Origin: Rhodospirillales bacterium | GTDB lineage: Bacteria; Pseudomonadota; Alphaproteobacteria; Reyranellales; Reyranellaceae | Length of the DNA stretch: 64,000 bases | Assembly (NCBI GenBank): GCA_016699855.1 | Contig: CP064988.1 | Location: 744,001 to 808,000, forward strand | Direction: 5' to 3' | In this document: piece by piece, positions 51,416 to 60,058 of the stretch | Position numbering within the stretch: position 1 is the stretch's first letter | How the letters are laid out: each line of letters starts with the position of its first letter | Made by a program: the position numbers and the translations under genes | The notes under the pieces: generated by a model | What the model was told of the DNA's origin: nothing | Database searches by the model: none | What the model saw: only the letters and a program-made list of their open reading frames with translations

Positions 51416-52741
51416 TCATCTGATCCGCTCGTCGATATGGTCGAGCAGGCGGAAGGCGCCGCCGACCACCGGCATGAACCACGGCGAGCCGTTGTAGAGC
51501 GGAATCCGCGGCAGTGGCGCGACGTCGAACGGCATCGTTCCGTCGAGCGCGCCGGCGAGCCGCCGACCCAACGCGTCACCGAGAAACGGCATCATCGAGA
51601 CGCCGCTGCCGTTGCAGCCCAGCACGAAGTGCAGACCGTCGAGCTCGCCGGCGTGCGGCAGCGCGTCGTAGGTGAAGGCCACGTTGCCCTGCCAGGCATG
51701 CGTCACGCGGATGTCGGCCAGCTCGGGGAAGCGCTCGACCATCGCGGCGTGCAGCAGCCGCGCCCGCAGTTCGGCGGAGATCTCCGTGAAGCGCGAGCGG
51801 CCGCCGAAGATCACGCGCCTGCCGTCGGGCGACAGGCGGTAGTAATGCAGCACGCGGCGCGTCTCGGAGAACGTCCGCCCCCGTGGACAGAGCTTCAGCG
51901 CGAGACCGTCCGGCAGCTCCTCCGTGGCGATGATGTGGCTGGCGACCGGCACCACGCGGCGGCGCAGTTCCGGTGTCAGCGCGCCGGTGTAGCCGTTCGT
52001 CGCGATCACCACGTGCCGCGCCTCGACCTCTCCCGTCGCCGTCGTCAGACGCCAGCCCGCGGCGCCGCGCGCCAACGCGGTCACGGCGCAGCCGCCGGCC
52101 AGGGTGATCGCGTCACGCCGCCGGCACGCCGCCAGCAACCCGCCGTAGAATAGCGCGGGATGCAGCTTGCCCGCGTCCTCGAACACCATGCCGCCGTGGT
52201 AGAAATCGCTGCCGATCTCGGCGCGCTGCTCCGCGCGCGTGATCAGCCGGCAGTCCGTCGCGCCGCCGGCGCGTAGCTTGTCGTGGCGCTTGCGCAGCCC
52301 GTCGTAGTGCGACGCCGCGCAGGCGCCGAGGAAGCGTCCGCGCCGCTCGAAATGGCAGTCGATGCCCTCCGCCGCGACCAGGTCGACCAGGAAACGGTAG
52401 GCGTCGATGCCCCATCCCACCACGGAGCGGACGAGGTCCGGCGCGTAGTCGAGGCTGCGACCCGTGAAGCTCTTGCCGACGCTGAGTCCGGCGCTGAGCG
52501 CGCCGCCGCTGCGCGTGCTTGCACCCGATCCGAAACCGCCCGCCTCGAACACCACGCTGGCGACGCCGCGGTCGGCCAGCGCGCGCGCCGTCGACAGCCC
52601 GGCGTAGCCGCCGCCGACGATCGCGACCTCGGTCCGCCGCGGCGGCGCCGCCGCCTCGACGCGCGCCGGCCGGAAGGCCTCCCACCAGTAGGGCTCCTCC
52701 CTGAAATCCGGGTGTCGTACGTCGCGGGCGGGTCGCGGCAT
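51416..52741 (-). CDS. DAO-family FAD-dependent oxidoreductase (PuuB-like), copy 2
   Basis: This 441-residue paralogue of the 47.4-kb enzyme has the same plan: YWWEAFRPARVEAA, FAD motif TEVAIVGGGYAGLSTARALADRG, GSGASTRSGGALSAGLSVGKSFTG, VIATNGYTGALTPELRRRVVPVASHIIATEELP (in pieces) and GCNGSGVSMMPFLG. I start it at 52741; a longer start at 52774 is possible and neither has a clear ribosome site. It is divergent from the LysR gene, its likely regulator, and begins a run of three genes with DUF2817 and the family-5 receptor. Confidence 0.9.
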   Translation of the reverse strand: MPRPARDVRHPDFREEPYWWEAFRPARVEAAAPPRRTEVAIVGGGYAGLSTARALADRGVASVVFEAGGFGSGASTRSGGALSAGLSVGKSFTGRSLDYAPDLVRSVVGWGIDAYRFLVDLVAAEGIDCHFERRGRFLGACAASHYDGLRKRHDKLRAGGATDCRLITRAEQRAEIGSDFYHGGMVFEDAGKLHPALFYGGLLAACRRRDAITLAGGCAVTALARGAAGWRLTTATGEVEARHVVIATNGYTGALTPELRRRVVPVASHIIATEELPDGLALKLCPRGRTFSETRRVLHYYRLSPDGRRVIFGGRSRFTEISAELRARLLHAAMVERFPELADIRVTHAWQGNVAFTYDALPHAGELDGLHFVLGCNGSGVSMMPFLGDALGRRLAGALDGTMPFDVAPLPRIPLYNGSPWFMPVVGGAFRLLDHIDERIR

Positions 52742-52820
52742 GGGGTCCAATCGGGCGGAACGCGCGGGGCGCATGATCCGGATTGACCGGCCCGATCGTC
52801 AAAGTCATTCTCGCGCCCAC

Positions 52821-52838
52821 TTAATTCAGCGAAGTTAT
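52821..52838. promoter_or_regulatory. AT-rich candidate LysR-type operator in the divergent gap
   Basis: TTAATTCAGCGAAGTTAT is the only AT-rich word in the 112-base gap between the oxidoreductase and LysR genes and fits the loose T-N11-A pattern of LysR-family sites. Assignment is tentative. Confidence 0.25.
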
Positions 52839-52853
52839 GATCCAGGCCGCCGC

Positions 52854-53750
52854 ATGATCACCTCCCGCCAGCTCGAGACCTTCCGCGCGATCATGGAGCG
52901 CGGCACGGTGACGGCGGCGGCCGAGCGCCTCGGCGTCTCGCAGCCGGCCGTCAGCAAGATCCTCGCCGGGCTCGAGCGCGAGATCGGCTATCCCCTGTTC
53001 ACCCGCATCAAGCAGCGGCTGGCGCCCACCGGCGAGGCGCGCCTGCTCGCCGGCGAGGTGGCGCGGCTGTACCACAGCCTCGAGCAGATCACCTCGGTGG
53101 CGCGCGAGATCCGCGACCGCCAGGTCGGCGAGCTCAGCGTCTACTCGACGCCGGCGCTGGGCCGCACCGTGCTGCCGGACGTGCTCGCGCGCTTCATGGA
53201 GCGGCACACCAAGGCGAACGTGGTCTTCTCGGTGCGCAGCTCGACCGTGGTCAACCAGCGGATGGTCGACCAGCAGCTCGATCTCGGATTCTCGATGATG
53301 CCGTTCGAGCATCCCGCGATGGTCGCCGAGGATCTGTCGCGCGCCGCCGCCGTCTGCGTCCTGCCGCCCGGCCACCGCCTGGCGCGGCGCAAGGTCGTGC
53401 GGCCGGCCGATCTGCGCGGCGAGCGCTTCCTGTCGTTCCCGATGGACGGCCGCATGCGCCATCTCGTGGACGCGGTGTTCGAGCAGGAGCGCATCGCGCG
53501 CCGCACGCAGTTCGAGGTCTACTCCTCGGCCGAGGCCTGCGCGCTGGCGGCGCGCGGCGTCGGCGTGTCGATCGCCGAGCCGTTCACCGCCCGCGACTAC
53601 CTGCGCGACGGCATCGCCATCGTGCCGTTCGAGCCGACGATCCGATACACCTTCCGCGCCATGCGGCCGCGCTTCCGCCGACCGTCGCGGCTGGCCGACG
53701 CCTTCCTCGACGCCGTCAAGGCGCACCTCAAGGAGAAGGGCTGGTCGTGA
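52854..53750 (+). CDS. LysR-family transcriptional regulator
   Basis: A 298-residue regulator. The N-terminal winged helix is ITSRQLETFRAIMERGTVTAAAERLGVSQPAVSKILAGLEREIGYPLFTR in order, with PTGEARLLAGEVARLY; the effector domain begins near residue 90 (GELSVYSTPALGRTVLPDVLARF). It is divergent from DAO copy 2 and thus likely controls that operon in response to its substrate. Wording of the effector domain is close to the NocR/OccR-like opine and amino-compound regulators, but I would not name a ligand. Confidence 0.9.
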   Translation: MITSRQLETFRAIMERGTVTAAAERLGVSQPAVSKILAGLEREIGYPLFTRIKQRLAPTGEARLLAGEVARLYHSLEQITSVAREIRDRQVGELSVYSTPALGRTVLPDVLARFMERHTKANVVFSVRSSTVVNQRMVDQQLDLGFSMMPFEHPAMVAEDLSRAAAVCVLPPGHRLARRKVVRPADLRGERFLSFPMDGRMRHLVDAVFEQERIARRTQFEVYSSAEACALAARGVGVSIAEPFTARDYLRDGIAIVPFEPTIRYTFRAMRPRFRRPSRLADAFLDAVKAHLKEKGWS

Positions 53751-53779
53751 GCTGACGTTTCGGCCGGCGAGGCGGTTCA

Positions 53780-53808
53780 CCCTCTCCGCCGCTTAGCGGC
53801 GGAGAGGG
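53780..53808. terminator. Perfect 13-base hairpin between convergent LysR and amidase genes
   Basis: CCCTCTCCGCCGC (53780-53792), loop TTA, GCGGCGGAGAGGG (53796-53808). It lies 30 bases after the LysR stop and 15 before the amidase stop, so it can serve both. It lacks a T-run, and the wording resembles dispersed CCCTCTCC...GGAGAGGG palindromes, so it may be a repeat element acting as a barrier. Confidence 0.55.
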
Positions 53809-53822
53809 AAGGCGGCGCCCGC

Positions 53823-55271
53823 TCACGCCTCCGGGCCGAAGCCCGGCGGATAGATGCCCGACGCGCCGGTCTCGGCGTCGAACGCCTCGGCCAGCGCGAT
53901 CAGCTCGCCCTCGGCGAACCACGGCGCCACGAAGTGCACGCCGATCGGCAGGCCGCTCGCGGCGTGGCCGAACGGGATGTTGATCGCGGGGTGGCCGGTC
54001 ATGTTGAAGGGGATGGCGTAGCTGTACCAGGCCGAGCGCAGGTCGCCGCGCGCCACGCCGTCGACCACCAGCGGCGCGAACTGGTCCTGCGCCGCCAGCG
54101 GCGCCGGCGTCGCCACGGTCGGCGTCAGCAGTAGGTCGGCGCCCTCGAACAAGCGCTGCACGGCGCGGTAGGCGACGGTGCGGTCGATCAGCGCCTGGCG
54201 CAGCGCCGGCAGGTCGATGGCGGCCGCCTCCTCCAGCGTCTGGACGAATGACTTGTCGAGATCGCCCCGCCGCGTCCGCAACAACTCGGCGAAGCGGCCG
54301 ATCTGGTTGGCGCGCAGGATGATGCGGGCGACGTCGAGCTTCCAGTCGATCTCGCGCCCGTCGATCTCGCGGATGACGGCGCCGCCGCGGTCGAGGAACG
54401 CGATCGCCGCGTCGAGCCGCGCCTCGACGTCGGGATGCAGGTAGCCGCCGGTCATGCGGCGGATGACGGTCACGCGCCTGCCCGCGATCGGCGCCGCCGC
54501 GCGCGCCGGCGGCCACGCGAACGGCCGCGCGCCGGCGGCGACACTCCACGGATCGGCGGGATGCGGCTTGGACATCGCCGACAATCCGGCGCCGAGATCG
54601 CCGGGATGGCGCGCCATGATGCCGAGATAGGTGAGCTGGCCGAACTGGTCCGTCGCCTGCTCGTGCGGCACGCGGCCGAGCGTCGCCTTCAGGCCGTAGA
54701 CGCCGCAGCACGAGGCCGGGATGCGTCCCGAGCCGGCGCCGTCGGTCGACACCGCGATCGGACCGAGGCCCAGCGCGATCGAGACGGCGGCGCCGCCGCT
54801 CGATCCGCCCGACGTGTGCTCGCGGTTCCACGGGTTGCGCGTCACGCCGTGCAGGCGGCTGTCGGTCAGCACCTTGTGGCCGAACTCCGGCGTCGTGGTC
54901 TTGGCGAACAGCACGCCGTCGGCGGCGCGCAGCTGGGCGATGGCGTCGGCGTCGACCGCCGGCACGTTGTCGGCCTGCGTCAGCGATCCGAGCGCGGTGC
55001 GCAGCCCCTTGGTAAGGATCAGATCCTTGGCCGAGAACGGCACCGCCGCCAACGGCCCGAAGGCGCCGCCGCCGGACGCGCGCCGCTTGTCCAGCGCGTC
55101 GGCCGCCGCGCGCGCGCCGTCGGCGTCCAGGGTGGCGATCGGATTGAACGGCGCCGCGGCGGCGCATCGGTCGAGTGTGCGCTCCACGATGTCGCGCGCC
55201 GACACCGCGCCGGCGGTGAACGCCCGGACGATGCCCGTCGCCGAATTCAGGTCCGGTCTGCCCGCCGCCAT
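53823..55271 (-). CDS. Amidase (amidase-signature family, GatA-like)
   Basis: A 482-residue amidase. The Ser-cisSer-Lys triad is visible: Lys in VPFSAKDLI, cis-Ser in TSGGSSGGAAVSIALG, and nucleophile Ser in STDGAGSGRIPASCCGVYG. The family's C-terminal NMTGHPAINIPFG is present. GGGGGAT precedes the ATG at 55271; a GTG at 55301 is less likely. It stands alone and not beside gatB/gatC, so it is a catabolic amidase and not the tRNA amidotransferase subunit. The substrate is unknown. Convergent with LysR. Confidence 0.9.
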   Translation of the reverse strand: MAAGRPDLNSATGIVRAFTAGAVSARDIVERTLDRCAAAAPFNPIATLDADGARAAADALDKRRASGGGAFGPLAAVPFSAKDLILTKGLRTALGSLTQADNVPAVDADAIAQLRAADGVLFAKTTTPEFGHKVLTDSRLHGVTRNPWNREHTSGGSSGGAAVSIALGLGPIAVSTDGAGSGRIPASCCGVYGLKATLGRVPHEQATDQFGQLTYLGIMARHPGDLGAGLSAMSKPHPADPWSVAAGARPFAWPPARAAAPIAGRRVTVIRRMTGGYLHPDVEARLDAAIAFLDRGGAVIREIDGREIDWKLDVARIILRANQIGRFAELLRTRRGDLDKSFVQTLEEAAAIDLPALRQALIDRTVAYRAVQRLFEGADLLLTPTVATPAPLAAQDQFAPLVVDGVARGDLRSAWYSYAIPFNMTGHPAINIPFGHAASGLPIGVHFVAPWFAEGELIALAEAFDAETGASGIYPPGFGPEA

Positions 55272-55748
55272 CGCATCCCCCGCTTCCGGTTTCCGCGCCA
55301 CGCCTCGACTATCGCGCGGCCCGGCGTCACTGGCGAAATTCTTTCCGCCGGCGACATCATTCCACGGCGTTATGGGGTGCGGGCGACAAGTGTCGGCGGA
55401 GAACTCGACGCGGAAGGGGGTGCGGGGCGGCGACGCCGGCTCCAGCGCGCGACGGTTCGACGGCCACGTCGACCGCGTTCGACGGTGGCGCAGATTCGGC
55501 GTCCCGGCTCAAACCCTCTCATGCGCCCATCCACCGACCGCCTTGGCTTCCACTCTCGCATGGACGATGAACCACCTCAGCCTCGGTTGAAGGATCTTCG
55601 CACTCGATCCGATGCCGACTCGGGAGGGAGGCATGGCCCCTTTGAACGCTGGCACCGAAATCCCCCGCCGATGGCCGGGCCGTCGACGTGGAACCGACGA
55701 AGATGCGGCTTCCCCGGGCGTAGGCGAACGAGCGTGGAGCCCGCCCCG
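55272..55748. other. Gene-poor stretch between the amidase and a decayed hydantoinase fragment
   Basis: About 480 bases with noticeably lower GC than the neighbours and no open frame that I can connect to a family on either strand. I see no terminal inverted repeats, transposase wording or tRNA. With the truncated hydantoinase next to it, this looks like degraded DNA left by a deletion. Confidence 0.6.
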
Positions 55749-56157
55749 TCAGGCTGCCGCCACGTCGCCGACGACCCGCACCCGCAGCGAGTTCCCCGGC
55801 AGATACGCCGGCGGCAAGTCCTCGGTCTCGATCGTCGCCAATGCACGGCGGGCGGCGCCCGCCGACACCGCGTGGTCGGCGGCGAACTCGCCGGCCCGCG
55901 CGATCGCATCCCCCCGGGGTCATATCGCGGAAAATCTGGTCGCACCCGCCGGACACCTGGGCGATAGCGGCGGCGTTGGCGCAGTCGCCGTGTTCGACAC
56001 GAACGACCCGGGGCACCCTTTCCAGCGCGTCGGGTACGTGGAACGCGCCGCCTCCAACCGCGATCAGCGGAACGTCGCCAGCCTCCGTCTTCATGCGGTC
56101 GACCGTCTCCTCGATCACGCGCCTCGCCTCGCCGAACACGGCGGCGCGCCGCGGCGC
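55749..56157 (-). pseudogene. C-terminal remnant of a hydantoinase/oxoprolinase (HyuA-type)
   Basis: Only the last 130 or so residues of a roughly 690-residue protein remain. RRVIEETVDRMKTEAGDVPLIAVGGGAF and VVRVEHGDCANAAAIAQVSGGCDQIFRDM are in one frame; the end, LATIETEDLPPAYLPGNSLR to VVGDVAAA and stop at 55749, is in another. The frame breaks near 55908-55922 (a CCCCCC run), and two residues seem lost in CANA(VG)AAIAQ. The upstream end abuts the stop of the alpha/beta hydrolase. No start or ribosome site exists. It is non-functional. Confidence 0.78.
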
Positions 56158-56165
56158 GGCCGCCG

Positions 56166-57134
56166 TCAGGCGGCGAGCCCGCCCTCCAGGAAAAGCTGCA
56201 CCTGCTCGAACAGTGCCAGCCGGCCCCGCTCCATCAACGCGGTGTGCGTGGCCTCTCCAAGCAGCGCGAACCGCTTCTCCCGCGCGTTGGTCAAGAGCGA
56301 GAACAGCCTGAGACCCAGCGCCGGCGGCGTGTCGCGGTCCCACTCGCCGACCGCGATCAAGGTCGGCGCCGTGATTCCGGCGGGATCGTAGAGGGCCCGT
56401 CCGGCGGACCAGTACTCGCGGCTGTCGCGCACCACCCCGTTCGGCGCGCGCAGCACGGGCGGACGCATCGCCGCGCCGGCGGGGTCGGTCGCGAAGGTCG
56501 CGTCCGCCCAGGCGTCGAACCAGCCCGGAGGAATCAACGCCGCGCGCTTGTCGTCCGGAACGCCATTCAGCCACCGGGCGAGCGCGGCCTCCCGCGTCAC
56601 CCCGCGCCACGCGCCGAGCGCGCCGCCCGGATCGGCCGCCGAGGCGCCGTCGCGGACCCAGCCCGGCGCGAACAGGACAAGCCGCTCGACCGCGGCGGGG
56701 TTTTCGGCGGCGAAGCTGCCCATGGTCGCGCAGCCCCAGGACCAGCCGATCAGGCACAGCCGATCGATACCGCGACGACGTTTGATATAGGCCACGACCG
56801 CCCCGACATCGGCGCGCGCGTCGGCGGTGCTGGCGAAGGGAGGGTTGGCCTCGGGCGGCGCGTCCATTTCCGGCGGACGGGTGGAGCGGCCGTAGCCGCG
56901 GACATCCAGCAGAAAGACGTCGAACCCCCGGCGCGCGATGTAGTCCATCCAGCTGAGGCCATCGAGCGGCAGGTCGAACGCCGTCTCGGCCGGATAGGTC
57001 GCGCCATGCACGAACAGGACGGTGCGCTCCGGCGTGAAGTCGGTCATTCCGACGGGATGCTTCTCGCGGACGTAGAGCGACACCCCCGGCATGGTCGAAG
57101 CGACGAAGGTCTCGTGCGTGACCAGCTCGCGCAT
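56166..57134 (-). CDS. Alpha/beta-fold hydrolase
   Basis: A 322-residue hydrolase. VLFVHGATYP supplies the oxyanion hole, GWSWGCATMGSFA the nucleophile Ser elbow, GEWDRDTPP the acid, and GEATHTALMERG the catalytic His. It starts at 57134 with GGAGAG nine bases upstream. It lies 93 bases after the molybdenum hydroxylase large subunit on the same strand, so they may form an operon in which a hydroxylated compound is then hydrolysed; that link is inference. Esterase, lactonase or C-C hydrolase activity cannot be told apart. Confidence 0.88.
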   Translation of the reverse strand: MRELVTHETFVASTMPGVSLYVREKHPVGMTDFTPERTVLFVHGATYPAETAFDLPLDGLSWMDYIARRGFDVFLLDVRGYGRSTRPPEMDAPPEANPPFASTADARADVGAVVAYIKRRRGIDRLCLIGWSWGCATMGSFAAENPAAVERLVLFAPGWVRDGASAADPGGALGAWRGVTREAALARWLNGVPDDKRAALIPPGWFDAWADATFATDPAGAAMRPPVLRAPNGVVRDSREYWSAGRALYDPAGITAPTLIAVGEWDRDTPPALGLRLFSLLTNAREKRFALLGEATHTALMERGRLALFEQVQLFLEGGLAA

Positions 57135-57227
57135 CCCGGGTCTCTCCTTCACGACGTTCAGAGGGCGCCGGCTCGACAACCCCGCCGATCCGATGATCCG
57201 GAAAGGAAGCGCCGGATCGACGCGCCG

Positions 57228-59339
57228 CTAAGTCTTGAGCATCACCGCCATGATGCGTTCCCGTGTCAGCGGCATGTCGTGGATCCGCGTTCCGAGCGCA
57301 TGGTTGACCGCGTTGCCGATCGCCGCGGCGGTCGGCCCGACGGTGCATTCGCCGACGCCGAGCGACGGGTTTCCGCCATCGTCGACCAGTTCCACGGACA
57401 TCTCCGGCACCTCGCTGAACCGCAGGATCGGGTAGCCGTCCCAGTCGAGGGAGGAGATGCCGCGCTCGTCGAAGCGGACCCGCTCCTTCAGCGTCCAGCT
57501 CACCGCCTGGACGATGCCGCCCTCGAGCTGGTTGCGCGCCCCGTCGGGGTTGACCACCAAGCCGGCGTCGGCGGCGCACCACACGCGGTCGACCCGCACG
57601 GTCTCGGCCACGGTGACGGCGGCGACCACGGCGGCGTAGGCGGCGCGGTTCTTGTAGCGCGCGAGTCCGAGGCCGACGCCGCGGCCGGTGCCGGCCGGGC
57701 CGCGCGACGCCCAGCCGGCGCGCGCCGCGACGGTTTCCGGCAGACGCCGGGCGCGCGGATCGGAGAGGATCGACAGGCGGTAGGCGACCGGGTCCTCGCC
57801 CGCGCGCGCCGCGAGGTCGTCGAGCAGCGATTCGATGGCGTAGACGTTCGGCAGCGCGCCTAGGCCGCGCAGCGCCGACGTGCGGACGGGCGGACGCAGC
57901 ACGAGGTGATGCAGGATGCGGTGCGCGCCGACATCGTACAACGGCACGGCGTTACGCGTGCCGCCTCCGCCCCGCGCCTCCGGCGGATCGGTCGGCGAGA
58001 TCTCGGGCGGCGGTTCCGCCAGCGCCTCGGCGGCGAGAAGAAACCCGCTGCCGGTGCCCGGCCGCTGGACGTGCGTCGCGCTCCAGATTTCCGTCGTCCA
58101 GTCGGCCGGACGGCCCCGCTTGTCGAGGTCGACGTGCAGCCGCACCAGCATCGCGGGGCCGACCGGCTCGAAGCCGAACTCCTCCTCGCGGCGCCATTGC
58201 AGTCGGATCTTGCGGCCGGGCAGGCGCACGGCGATCAGCGCCGCGTCGAGCGCGGCGTCGTCCGCGCCGTTGTGGCCGTAGCAGCCCGCTCCGTGCAGAT
58301 GCCGCGCGGTGATGGCGTCGGGCGGCAGGCCGAGCACCGCCGCCACGTTCCGGCGCAGCGGATGCATCCCCTGGCCATGGGAGTGGATCGTCAGGTGGCC
58401 GTCCACGAACTCGGCGAGCGCGCATGACGGCGCCAGCGAGGCGTGCGCCACGTACGGCCGCGAAAAAGTCGCCCGCACGAGCCGTTCCGGCGCGGCCGCT
58501 GGCGGCGGCGCGCCATGGCGCCGGTCGTCGCTGGGCTGGCCCTCGAGCCAAGCGGCCTCCTCCTGCGCGGCGTCGATGCGCCGGACGTTCTCCCAGGTCG
58601 CGTGCCGCGGCGCGGCGGCGGCCTCGGCGACGCCCTCGACCGGGCTGACGAAGGCCACGAAATTCGCCTCGCGGACGATCCGCAGCTCGCCCTTCGCCGC
58701 GCGGTGGATCGCCGCCTCGTCGAGCGCCGTCAGCCTGGCGCCGCGGCAGGGCTGGCGCAGCGTGCGGGCGTGCAGGAGGTCCGGCGGCATGTGGTCGTGC
58801 ACGAAGGCGGCGCCGCTGACCTTCGCCGGCAGGTCGAGTCGCGGCACGCTCGTGCCGACCACGCGGTAGTCGCCTGCGGCCTTCACCGGCGTCGCCCCGG
58901 TGACGGGTTGGCTCAGATCGATCTCGGCCGCCACCGTCCAATAGTCCTGGCCGGTCGCCGCGCCATCCAATAGGAACCGGCCCTCGATCACGGACAGGTC
59001 GTCGCGGGCGCAATTCAGCCGCAGCGCGGCCCGCTCGAGCGCCTTGGAGCGCACCTCGGCGCAGACGAGCCGCACCGACGCTCCGGACACCTCGATCGAC
59101 AACGAGGACGAGGTGTAGAGCTCGTCGGGCCCGTCGACGGTGTCGCCGGACAGCACGGCGACGCGGTCGAGCGGCACGTCCAGCTCGTCGGCCGCGATCT
59201 GGCCGATGGCGGTGACGACGCCCTGTCCGATCTCCACCTTGCCCGTGGCGATCCGCACCGTGCGGTCGGGCTGGAAGCGGATCCAGCGGTCGAGGCGCGG
59301 ATTCTCGACGAGGCTCGGCGGCAAGGCCGGCGACGTCAC
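57228..59339 (-). CDS. Molybdenum hydroxylase large subunit (isoquinoline/nicotinate dehydrogenase-like)
   Basis: A 703-residue molybdopterin-binding subunit of the xanthine dehydrogenase family. It shows VRIATGKVEIGQGVVTAIGQIAADEL, the second-domain start near residue 195 (RLDLPAKVSGAAFVHD), RETV-type ARKNRAAYAAVVAAV-like wording, and the catalytic Glu in LGVGECTVGPTAAAIGNAV. The start is a GTG overlapping the iron-sulfur gene (GTGA). No FAD-binding middle subunit is present, so this is the two-subunit IorAB/NicAB type, which normally gives electrons to a cytochrome. The large subunit has no visible Tat signal. Substrate is probably an N-heterocycle or aldehyde, not settled. Confidence 0.9.
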   Translation of the reverse strand: MTSPALPPSLVENPRLDRWIRFQPDRTVRIATGKVEIGQGVVTAIGQIAADELDVPLDRVAVLSGDTVDGPDELYTSSSLSIEVSGASVRLVCAEVRSKALERAALRLNCARDDLSVIEGRFLLDGAATGQDYWTVAAEIDLSQPVTGATPVKAAGDYRVVGTSVPRLDLPAKVSGAAFVHDHMPPDLLHARTLRQPCRGARLTALDEAAIHRAAKGELRIVREANFVAFVSPVEGVAEAAAAPRHATWENVRRIDAAQEEAAWLEGQPSDDRRHGAPPPAAAPERLVRATFSRPYVAHASLAPSCALAEFVDGHLTIHSHGQGMHPLRRNVAAVLGLPPDAITARHLHGAGCYGHNGADDAALDAALIAVRLPGRKIRLQWRREEEFGFEPVGPAMLVRLHVDLDKRGRPADWTTEIWSATHVQRPGTGSGFLLAAEALAEPPPEISPTDPPEARGGGGTRNAVPLYDVGAHRILHHLVLRPPVRTSALRGLGALPNVYAIESLLDDLAARAGEDPVAYRLSILSDPRARRLPETVAARAGWASRGPAGTGRGVGLGLARYKNRAAYAAVVAAVTVAETVRVDRVWCAADAGLVVNPDGARNQLEGGIVQAVSWTLKERVRFDERGISSLDWDGYPILRFSEVPEMSVELVDDGGNPSLGVGECTVGPTAAAIGNAVNHALGTRIHDMPLTRERIMAVMLKT

Positions 59340-59812
59340 GCCGGCCTCCCGTCGCGCAGCGCGGCGGCGGCGCGCTCCACGGCGCGCAGGATCCGCTGGT
59401 GCGCGCCGCACCGGCAAAGATGCCCGTCGAGCGCGGCGACGATGGCGGCGCGGCTCGGGTTCGGATCGCGGTCAAGCAGCGCCTTGGCCGACATGATGAT
59501 CCCGGACAGGCAGTAGCCGCACTGGCCGGCCTGCTCGTCGAGGAACGCGCGCTGCAACGGATGCGGCTCGGAAGAAGTGCCGAGACCTTCGATTGTGGTG
59601 ACCTCCCGGCCGGCGACGGTTCCCACCTCCCGGGTGCAGGCGTGCGCCGGCTTGCCGTCGACCAGCACCATGCAGCAGCCGCACTGCTCGAGGCCGCAGC
59701 CGTACCGCGTGCCGGTCAATCCGAGATGGTTGCGCAGGACCTCGAGGAGCGTCGTGGTCTCCGGCGCCTGGACGCGCCGCGCCGCGCTGTTCACGGTGAA
59801 CACGATGTCCAT
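59336..59812 (-). CDS. [2Fe-2S] small subunit of the molybdenum hydroxylase
   Basis: A 158-residue ferredoxin-type subunit with both clusters: plant-type C39, C44, C47, C59 in YGCGLEQCGCCMVL and PAHACT, and the helical C98, C101, C133, C135 in GQCGYCLSGIIM and GHLCRCGAH. It passes electrons from the Mo site. GGGGGAGG precedes the ATG, the strongest ribosome site in this operon. The large subunit follows with a GTGA overlap. The 246-base gap upstream (59813-60058) holds no gene that I can see. Confidence 0.93.
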   Translation of the reverse strand: MDIVFTVNSAARRVQAPETTTLLEVLRNHLGLTGTRYGCGLEQCGCCMVLVDGKPAHACTREVGTVAGREVTTIEGLGTSSEPHPLQRAFLDEQAGQCGYCLSGIIMSAKALLDRDPNPSRAAIVAALDGHLCRCGAHQRILRAVERAAAALRDGRPA

Positions 59813-60058
59813 GGTGGCCTCCCCCGCCCCGGCGATGGGCGCACCATAGCGCATCCGGCGCCGTCGCGATCCATCACGCCGATCGGCGCGCGGCCGGCTG
59901 GATCGAGCCGCTATTCGGAGCCGGAATCCCACCGATGCGCGTCGTGCCGTATCCGGCGCCTCCGGCGCGGCGGGCCGGATCTCGTCGAATCGGATGGCGT
60001 GGCTTGTCCGGGCCGGGTTACCCTGCCGGCATCCTCGACCATCCGCCCAGGGGCGCAG

